Origin: Cheilinus undulatus
Lineage: Eukaryota > Chordata > Actinopteri > Labriformes > Labridae
NCBI RefSeq assembly: GCF_018320785.1
Contig: NC_054882.1
Coordinates: forward strand, 24,060,719 to 24,124,718
Length of the DNA stretch: 64,000 bases
Direction: 5' to 3'
The notes beneath the pieces were generated by a model, which saw only the letters and a program-made list of their open reading frames with translations, was not told the origin of the DNA and searched no databases. The translations under genes were made by a program, and so were the position numbers. Positions 59,001 to 64,000 of the stretch are shown piece by piece (the stretch's first letter is position 1; each line of letters starts with the position of its first letter).

Positions 59001-61759
59001 ATCCAGTGACCCTCTAAATAGCTGTTCTCAAGGGCAACACATTTTTCCAAATCAAGCATATCTGAGTCAGTGAGAGGCTCCCAAATTGCTGTGCAAGCTA
59101 ATGAGGCACAGACGTAAACTCGAGTGGCTCTGACAAGCAGGAAGCCCTCAAGTCCAGCTGCAAGAGACAGGACGGAGTCCACACAGAAGCACTCACAGTG
59201 TCAGCTGCAAGACACATGATGAGAGGGAGAAAACCTGGCTGGGCTTTATAAGAGTGAGACCCTGATACATTTGGATCAAGTGAAAATTTGAGGCCACATT
59301 AGATTTAGACATAGTATACTGAGCTCATATTCAAATTATACTCAAAAATTTAAGATGGCAAAAGAGATCTTTAAAAGGACCCCTTTTAGCTTTTGCCTTC
59401 ACGACAAATGTGAAGTTCCCTGTGCATAGAAGATACTTCAATATATCCATTGAGAGCATGGTGTCTTGCTTTAAATAAGCTCTACTGTGCCTTTTTCTGA
59501 AATATGTTGTATTAAAAATTGTAAAGATTAACATACAGAGGTAAAGATAAATTCTGCTTTTGCACACTAAAGCAGGCAATGAATAGAGGATAAAAAATAG
59601 TAATTTTTCCAGGAAAACAGCTCCTAAATGTTTTTTTCTACTTCAACGTTTGGTGATAATGTGGCACCGACACTGAGAAGACAGACTGCAAATGATACAC
59701 CCTTAAAGAGTCGTGAATCCCAAGGACTAAATGTTTTTACAAAGCAGCTGATTGGGAGAAAGCCATAGTTCTCATGCAGACTGAATAAGATTATCCTCCA
59801 GGATTTTCCTATATTTTGCCACATTCATTTTACCCTCAACCTTCACAAGCCTTACAGGGTCAGCTGCAGAGAAACATCCCCACAGCATGATGCCGCCACC
59901 ACCGTGCTCCACAGTGGGGACAGTGGTTTGTTGTGATGTGCAGTGTCCACTGAACATAGCATCTTGTTTGATGGCCAAAAAGCACCGTTTTGGTCTCATC
60001 AAACCAAAGAACTTTCTTCCACTTGACCATGGAGTCTCACACATGCCTTTTAGCAAACTCCAGGTGAGATTTAATGGGATTACATTAACAGTGGCTTTCT
60101 CTTTGGTACTCTCCCATAAAGATTTGCCTGGTGAAGATCACTGGCAACAGTTGTATGCAGAGTCTCTCCCGTTTCATCATAAACAAAAAAAGTTTTCATA
60201 TTTCCATCTTTTTTTTCCTCTGGGAGATGACTTTTGCTTTTCAACACACCAAATGAGAGTTGAGGTTGGCAAAAGGAGAAGAAAAAGACAAGTTTTGGAA
60301 ACCCATATTCATTTTCTGGCTCATTTCCATTCAAATATTCAGGTATTTGTAATCTCAAATGGCACCTAAGAATAAGATTAACTCTTCTTGATCTCTGGTC
60401 AAAAGCCCTGTTAAGCCACGCCCTACCCCACCACTTTCATATTTAACAGCCCTCAGTCTTCTAAAAGAGGAAGTGAAAATGTAGGATGCAGGGATGGAGG
60501 ACAGAGGCTGGAGGGGGAGGTTTATGCAGAGATTAAAAATGTTTTGTGGATTACTGTGGTAATCTGTACTGGCTCAACCAGGTCACTTTATGAGGCACTA
60601 GCAACCCTCTTTAAAAAAAAAAGGTGAAAAAGCTTCAAGCCAGCTGTAGGCCAGATTTGTTGTCTGTGTATAAATTATAATTATAAATTTAAAATGTTTT
60701 CCATTCTCTCTTACTGGCTAACCTAAGTCACTGTTTGTGTTAAAAGGATAAATGCAGCCCTAAAACAGCACAGGTGTCTGTGTAATGTTGCAACTTGAGA
60801 CAGTCAGGCTGCAGACACACCTTTATAGTGCTCTCCTAATCTAGTGCACTGTATATCAGCAATTGTAAATCAAACGAGGGAGAGTCTACATCTCACTGAA
60901 GTCACTGCTGCTAAGAAAATCCATGCCCTACTTTTTAACACCTTATATAACATTTTACTTGGCTGGAGATGGATAAGCTACAACATGATAACATACACAA
61001 AAGACCCTTAGAGCTGCCCTGTTAATGACATGGGGTAAGATTAAATACTTGCTACTGTGTCAGAAGAAGAAACACTCCAACAAACTCATGTTACCCCTGT
61101 CATTGCAGACAGAGTCAAAGTCTCACAACTGACGACAGAAAGCCATGAGGGGCATGGCTGAAATGATAATCAATGTAAGATACATTTCTGCTAAAAGGTT
61201 AACTATGTGTAGAGATGGCTATGAACATAATATATATCATCCAGCTTTACACACTTGCCCTTTAGGTTATTTACTCATTGATAACACCTGTTTTGGCTGT
61301 TTGTCTTGTTATGCATGCACCTTGGGGCACTGTCAACAAACCTGCCCACACGTTTCCATAATTTACCATGTCACTGCAAGCAATCCAAGTAAAACTTTGA
61401 ATGCTTACACATGCAGGGAGGGAATTTATACCAAGTTTAAGTATGTAATAGAGTGAAAGAAAAATGAAACAGGGGCAATTAGCTTTAAGAGGAGAAGAAA
61501 TGATAATCCATCCCTTTAGTTACTGGCTCATTATGAGGAAGTGTAGTGTCTGACACCTCTTAGTTCACTGTGGCATAAAATGTTATGGTGAAGGTCTACT
61601 GTCAGGCTGTTTCTCTTAAATCTCCTGACCTAGACACAGTTAAAAATGTGTTAAAGTCACATACCTGCACAGGTCAGCAAAGGCCTGAAAATTCAGCTTC
61701 TTCATCTTCTTCTCGCTGAGCCAGTAGCCGACTCTTCGGCCTTTCAGGAAGGTCTGCAT
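20030..61759 (-). CDS. itpk1: itpk1, inositol-tetrakisphosphate 1-kinase (complete, 10 coding exons)
   Basis: Cytosolic ATP-grasp kinase acting on Ins(1,3,4)P3 (5/6-kinase) and Ins(3,4,5,6)P4 (1-kinase), feeding higher inositol phosphates. Exons in transcript order: 61759-61665, 56178-56154, 42404-42279, 36723-36606, 26295-26197, 25958-25918, 24822-24657, 23511-23444, 23367-23205, 20349-20030. All borders are GT-AG and phases fit; 1221 nt give 406 residues (human 414). Seen: start [82 protein letters not shown], and the metal-binding residues D281, D295 and N297 in [10 protein letters not shown] and VIDVNAFPG, at the same numbers as human. The C-terminus (RQRLGCN, ending ATKASSQ) also matches the family. 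Exon 2 is only 25 nt. Introns total about 40 kb and hold the transposons listed here. I cannot tell itpk1a from itpk1b. Confidence 0.96.
20459..21720 (+). mobile_element. hAT-like element with BED zinc-finger frame
   Basis: Inverted ends AGAGATGCACAATATTG (from 20461) and CCAATATCGTGCATCCCTA (to 21720) are typical of a hAT family. The flanks ATGATGCT and ATGATGAC are a possible decayed 8-bp duplication. A 53-codon frame (20597-20758, TAG) encodes a BED-type finger: W11, C20-x2-C23, H45-x3-H49, as at the N-terminus of hAT transposases. The rest of the transposase is missing. A SINE fragment is nested at 21288-21431. It lies in the last itpk1 intron. Confidence 0.75.
21288..21431 (+). repeat. 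5'-truncated SINE nested in hAT element
   Basis: Shares CCCTTTACCACATGTCTCTC, CTCTATCCACCGTCCTCCTC and an A-rich tail with the SINE at 16025-16208, but the tRNA-like head is missing or unrecognisable. Confidence 0.7.
21785..22000 (+). repeat. teleost interspersed repeat, copy 2
   Basis: Contains GGCGGGGTACACCCTGGACT, GGTTGCCAGTCAATTGC and GTGCAATTTAGAGTC, matching the copy at 8167-8405. It is non-coding. Confidence 0.6.
24872..25696. mobile_element. non-autonomous hAT element with perfect 8-bp target duplication
   Basis: The element 24880-25688 (809 bases) begins CAGTGGGTCTCAA and ends GTGAAAACCACTG, which are inverted repeats with the CAGTGG hAT terminus. It is flanked on both sides by CTCTAGAA (24872-24879 and 25689-25696). 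No transposase is visible inside. It sits in the itpk1 intron between the exons at 25918 and 24822. Confidence 0.88.
26980..27260 (-). mobile_element. Tc1-like end fragment
   Basis: Matches one terminal region of the Tc1-like element at 56288-57650 (shared blocks AACCTTTTCTCTGA, CTTGGAGTGTTCCTTT-like, ATTTATGCAGTCACTTATT, TTTTCACTTTGACATT). It is only an end with the beginning of the transposase; no intact frame. Confidence 0.6.
27330..29150. other. itpk1 intron 4 stretch without identified features
   Basis: No exon, RNA gene or recognisable transposon seen. Open frames here are short and lack family motifs. Confidence 0.4.
29150..29660. repeat. degenerate tandem ACTAAAACTAG repeat
   Basis: About 500 bases in which ACTAAAACTAG and GACTAAAACT units recur many times with variable spacing and drift, ending in an A20-type tract near 29637-29659. 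Similar ACTAAAACTAG repeats occur in other fish genomes; origin uncertain. Confidence 0.65.
30330..30720 (+). mobile_element. Tc1-like end fragment, inverted relative to the 56 kb copy
   Basis: The first 180 bases (CACCCCCTTGGATGCTTTAC, ATTAAATAAAAATACG, AAGTGACTGCATTAATATTC) match a terminus of the element at 56288-57650. The following GATCACCTGAGTGCAGTGAA matches the reverse complement of sequence near 57370-57395. It is therefore the opposite end of a relative in inverted orientation. Confidence 0.6.
30720..34890. other. itpk1 intron 4 stretch without identified features
   Basis: Mostly AT-rich unique-looking DNA. Short open frames occur on both strands with no motif support. No RNA gene seen. 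Confidence 0.4.
34891..36063. mobile_element. composite hAT-like element with 8-bp target duplication
   Basis: The outer ends CAGTGGTTACCAACC (34899) and GGTTGGGAACCACTC (to 36055) are flanked by perfect direct repeats AACTAGAC (34891-34898 and 36056-36063). The left part resembles the 17466-17716 element. An internal ACTGGTTCCCAACCTGGGG near 35745 starts a second unit whose inverted partner is the outer right end, so two related units are joined. A SINE lies inside at 35281-35455. Confidence 0.75.
35281..35455 (+). repeat. tRNA-derived SINE
   Basis: The tRNA-like head has box A-like TGGCCTAGCAGTCTAAGGCA and box B-like GGGTTCGAATCGG, followed by CTGTGGCCCTTTACTGTCTC and an A-rich tail after CGAATAAAGGC. 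Same family as 16025-16208. No clear target duplication seen. Nested in the composite hAT-like element. Confidence 0.82.
37656..38277. mobile_element. MITE-like element with GGGCGG inverted ends
   Basis: The left end AGGATTGGGCGGCATTTA and the right end TATTACCGCCCATTCTT are inverted partners. The interior is non-coding. A SINE inserted exactly at the right end has duplicated it. The superfamily is uncertain; hAT-like ends of this kind are common in fish. Confidence 0.55.
38262..38460 (-). repeat. tRNA-derived SINE with 16-bp target duplication
   Basis: The body 38278-38444 is on the - strand (T-rich tail at left; GATTCGAATCC box B in reverse near 38400; tRNA-like head at right). It is flanked by ATTACCGCCCATTCTT (38262-38277) and ATTACTGCCCATTCTT (38445-38460), one mismatch. 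It retroposed into the end of the MITE-like element. Confidence 0.87.
38470..41750. other. itpk1 intron 3, mostly featureless
   Basis: No exon seen. Contains a C/T-rich run at 39285-39345 and, at about 40795-41160, a repeat fragment that shares AGTCAGATCTAAGT and ACCATCTATT-like blocks with 50945-51050. Confidence 0.4.
41755..41945 (-). repeat. probable tRNA-derived SINE
   Basis: Read on the - strand, the head is TTTAGCTCAGTTAATAGAGC (a good box A), followed by a weak GGTCCAATC box B-like segment and an AT-rich end. Diverged from the other SINEs in the window, so it may be a different family. Not a tRNA gene: no cloverleaf after the head. Confidence 0.55.
42410..44400. other. itpk1 intron 2 stretch without identified features
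   Basis: No exon or recognisable element seen; a short CA-rich patch lies near 43600-43640. Confidence 0.4.
44405..44890 (-). mobile_element. truncated Tc1-like transposon
   Basis: Same family as 15930-17440: shares AAATCCACTATCTCAAAAT and TTTTGCACAAATTACTGCAT. The - strand retains a transposase piece [21 protein letters not shown]. The 5' half of the gene is missing. Confidence 0.75.
46208..46610. mobile_element. Tc1-like terminal fragment, second family
   Basis: Begins TACAGTCATGGATGAAACTA and carries GGACAAAATTACTGGCACCC, a Tc1-type terminal motif seen in fish elements. No transposase frame recognised. Confidence 0.5.
46990..47362. mobile_element. hAT-like relic
   Basis: Starts in ATTTTGGCTGATATCC and ends CTGTGCATCCCTAG, resembling the ends of the 20459-21720 hAT element. 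Non-coding and strongly decayed. Confidence 0.45.
47365..49275. other. itpk1 intron 2 stretch without identified features
   Basis: No exon or clear repeat. A 94-codon open frame at 47875-48159 has no family motif. Confidence 0.35.
49290..49677 (-). other. unassigned open stretch 5' of the retrocopy
   Basis: The - strand is open for 129 codons (49727-49338), and a second - strand frame of 95 codons overlaps it. The segment is GC-richer than the intron around it. No motif recognised; possibly part of an unidentified repeat. Confidence 0.25.
49941..50668. mobile_element. MITE (PIF/Harbinger-like) inside the nmrk2 retrocopy
   Basis: The element 49944-50665 (722 bases) has 16-bp inverted ends AGCCGGGTATACACTG and CAGTGTATACACGGCT with one mismatch, flanked by TAA on both sides (49941-49943, 50666-50668). 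A 3-bp TWA duplication is the Harbinger habit, so the assignment is inferred. Internal CAGTGTGAGCAC occurs twice (50501, 50541), and a GA-rich microsatellite runs 50315-50405. No transposase. Confidence 0.82.
50315..50405 (+). repeat. GA-rich microsatellite
   Basis: Imperfect (GA)n run with GAGAGAGTGAGA-type interruptions, within the MITE. Confidence 0.85.
50945..51050. repeat. repeat fragment shared with 40885-41160
   Basis: AAGTCAGATCTAAGTGAAAT and a downstream CTACCATCTATT segment match sequence near 40888 and 41140 with few differences. Family unknown. Confidence 0.4.
51130..51692 (+). mobile_element. hAT-like relic
   Basis: Ends CGATCTATTAA...CCATATCGGACCCGATACC...GTCCCATCCCTA, the kind of terminus seen on fish hAT elements. 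Upstream + strand text [17 protein letters not shown] may be the start of a BED-type transposase finger, but the cysteines and histidines are not intact. Left boundary not found. Confidence 0.45.
51700..56150. other. itpk1 intron 2 stretch without identified features
   Basis: AT-rich, no supported exon or RNA gene. A few purine-rich patches (55255-55345). Confidence 0.4.
56288..57650 (-). mobile_element. near full-length dead Tc1-like transposon
   Basis: The inverted ends CAGTGCCTATATAACGTATT and GTGAATACTTCTAATAGGCA are next to TA. The - strand transposase is recognisable in order: [34 protein letters not shown] (56814-57002), [17 protein letters not shown], then [15 protein letters not shown] near 56665-56710. 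The last catalytic Glu of the DDE triad (usually PIENLW) is Gln here, and frames are broken. It sits in itpk1 coding intron 1. End fragments of the family are at 26980-27260 and 30330-30720. Confidence 0.85.
57660..59745. other. itpk1 intron 1 stretch without identified features
   Basis: No exon or clear repeat seen. Confidence 0.4.
59750..60180 (-). mobile_element. Tc1-like transposase fragment
   Basis: The - strand reads [16 protein letters not shown], then [16 protein letters not shown] and [19 protein letters not shown]. It is the middle of a Tc1 transposase related to 56288-57650 but a separate insertion; neither terminus was located. Confidence 0.75.
60380..61660. other. itpk1 intron 1, 5' part
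   Basis: No exon or identifiable repeat seen. A 103-codon + strand open frame (61145-61456) is cysteine-rich but has no family signature and is probably chance. Confidence 0.35.
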
Positions 61760-62281
61760 GTCCACTGTGCTCCGGGTCCTTCTCTGGAGGTAAACGGTGT
61801 GACTGAAGGCTCAACCTGGACCAGGAAACAACCGCACAACGTGAGAATCGCGGGCAGTGAGGAGAGTGCTAAAGTTCACGACACGGTTGGTGATATTAAA
61901 CACAACCCGAAGTGGCGCTTCCTACTCGTCTGCCTGGTAAAGCTGAACGCCCTCATGGGTAGCATTATCTAGTTTCCAAACGTGTTAGTATCGTGAACGT
62001 GGCTCAGCATCAGCCAAACACACTCACTGCCCCAATTCTGGCTAACCTAAACTGCTAGCGTTAGCTCGCAAGCTAGGTAGTGACAACCTGCCAAGCTAAC
62101 CGATGGCATGCAATTAGAAAACGCATGCTAGCTTGCTAACTGGGCTGCCCGCTGTTTAATGGCTAAACATATTCATACTAAGTCTAAATGCTTACTCTGG
62201 CTATCATCAGCTAGTTAACGTTAGCTTAAAGATGAAGCAGTAGACTTCAGTACGTCAACGAGAGCTAGCATTATAACTAAC

Positions 62282-62520
62282 CTGGCAATTTTAGCACAGC
62301 CCCCCTGAATCTGTGTCCTCTTCAGAAACTAGCTCGGGTAGTTTCCCATTTTCAGTCAGTCCAGTAAAAAAACAAGGAGTAAGAGTTTCAAACGAGGTGA
62401 CAGATGACAGGCTCAGCCCCGGACCAGGTGTTCCCGAGTTTTCGCTCTCGGGCTGGATTGACTCACTGCACACACCCAGGATCCAGGAGACTGATGCTGC
62501 CTTCACAGTACCTCGGAAAT
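62282..62520 (-). promoter_or_regulatory. itpk1: probable itpk1 5'UTR exon and promoter area
   Basis: On the - strand a good donor TTGCCAG|GTTAGT ends a candidate exon at 62282. A matching acceptor (CCTGGTCCAG or GAGCCTTCAG) lies just before the coding exon at about 61795-61830. CpG dinucleotides are more frequent at 62390-62600 than nearby. The transcription start is not determinable. Confidence 0.4.
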
Positions 62521-62649
62521 TACCCTTTCCGTCTGGCGAATCACAGTACGCCCTGGTTCCACGTGGTGTTGCGCTTTCATTATCGATTCGGCTAAATCTG
62601 TTTTTATCGAGTGATCGAATCGGACATTAAATGTGATAACATGATCACC

Positions 62650-64000
62650 ACAGTTTCCCATGTGTCCAGTTAACTTGTTTCAAAATCAGATGCCAGAATT
62701 AGACACTGAATTTTTATTACCTTAGGAGATAAAAGGAATTATTTGATCCAAAAGGCCAGAGCGAGATATTTTGGACAAATAAATTACATCACAGTACTTT
62801 GGTGGTTTGTTCATTTTTATTGATAATTGCTCATATTTAAAAGATGTTCATTCCAAAAGTCAATTTTTTAAACAAGAGAATTAGAAACTCTGCAGAGAAT
62901 TGAAGATCGTGATCATATGCTCGGCCAGTTGGATGCTGTTTAAGGGACACTTTTATAAGCTATATTTGCTGTTTATACTGACTATGACAGTATTAAATAT
63001 ACTGAGGATGACGCTTAAAGTAACTCTCTTTAGCCTGCTTTAACTGTTTCTTTTTTGTACATCATGGCTCTCATATTAGTCCCAGCAAATTTCCTTCACT
63101 GCCTGGTCTGTTTGTTATGAATAAAGAGGCACTATTCATTCGCCTTTAATATTCTCTATTGTCTTTAAATGCAAAGGGTGCTGTAAGAGATGTTAGGCTG
63201 TCAAATCATATTTGTGTAGTAGAGAATTAAAAATGATGAAGTAATAGCCAATGTGGGTAAACTAATATGTCTGGTGTTGTGCTTGTACAGCGACTAAAGT
63301 TTGCATTAGGAACTGGTCCTCTATTTATTGACTTGTTGCAGCATGAGTAATAAAAGCATCCTCATAGTTTGACTTCGTCACAGCAAGGAACACGCTGTCG
63401 GCTGGTCCCTTCAGAAGTGTCACAGTGGCGCCACCTACTGGACAAGCACTGCAAAATATAGGAGTGTCATCTTGTTAGCATAAAACACAAAAAAGTTACC
63501 CCAACAATTTCAGCTTAATAATATGTGAATACTTTATAAATTGATAGATGAAAAGATGAATGCTTGGCTGACAGACCTATCACTTCTGATCATATTAATC
63601 AGCCTAAACTATTTTAACATTAAATTTAACCAATCATTTTTTACCTTGATTACTTGAATTAAGTCTTAGTAGAGTCAGATAATAAAGCGCCTTGTTGTAT
63701 TCTGTGAGAAAACAAATTCAAGTATGCTTTAAATCACCTTGAGGATCCCCGGATATTCTAATCATTTAGAGATGTCACCATGGCGTCTCCTCCAACCAAA
63801 CAAACGTTAATATTTTAAAAAGAAACCCATCAGGTCAGACGCTCCCAGAGTGCAGGGGGACCGACAACCAGTTCAGTTCCTTTCTCGACCTCCATCTACC
63901 GTCCAGACAGGTATTTAACCTCCTCCACCTTGCTTCCTTGTCGTGTCCAAATCCAATTAAAGTTAATTATTTTAAGGGATCAATTTCTACATTTGTTGGG
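62650..64000. other. upstream of itpk1, no gene seen
   Basis: AT-rich intergenic DNA. No coding exon is supported. Confidence 0.45.

Noticed and set aside
61145..61456. Cysteine-rich 103-codon frame in itpk1 intron 1
   Set aside because: No signal peptide, spacing pattern or splice context matching a family; likely chance.
63840..63930. Possible first exon with a CCAGACAG|GTATTT donor
   Set aside because: A donor-like string alone; no coding signal or promoter evidence in the last kilobase.

Overview
The window is vertebrate nuclear DNA from a ray-finned fish, most likely a percomorph-type teleost. It has GT-AG introns, AATAAA signals, a low gene density and typical fish transposon debris (Tc1/mariner, hAT, tRNA-derived SINEs). 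There is no bacterial, phage or CRISPR content. Three protein-coding genes account for all convincing coding sequence. I assembled them exon by exon; reading frames join in phase across every splice junction.

Layout: (1) 195-7086, + strand: the 3' twelve coding exons of hspa4l (Hsp110-class chaperone; the 5' half lies outside the window), with AATAAA at 7320. (2) 9392-15531, + strand: complete plk4 (15 coding exons, 934 residues), the master kinase of centriole duplication, with AATAAA at 15761. (3) 61759 down to 20030, - strand: complete itpk1 (10 coding exons, 406 residues), an inositol phosphate kinase spread over about 42 kb, with a probable 5'UTR exon near 62282-62520 and a roughly 2 kb 3'UTR. 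plk4 and itpk1 converge. hspa4l next to plk4 is an old vertebrate neighbourhood. itpk1 beside plk4 is not the human arrangement. The three genes have no evident shared pathway.

The rest is introns and intergenic DNA rich in transposon relics. They include several Tc1-like copies from at least four families, hAT-like elements (one with a perfect 8-bp target duplication, one with a BED-finger reading frame), a composite hAT-like element, and tRNA-derived SINEs. Two SINEs have clear 15-16 bp target duplications and lie inside older DNA transposons.

The most unusual object is in the second coding intron of itpk1, antisense to the gene. It is an intronless, decayed copy of a nicotinamide riboside kinase gene (nmrk2-like), split by a 722-bp MITE whose ends and TAA target duplication can be read directly. 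I found no undescribed multi-gene system here.
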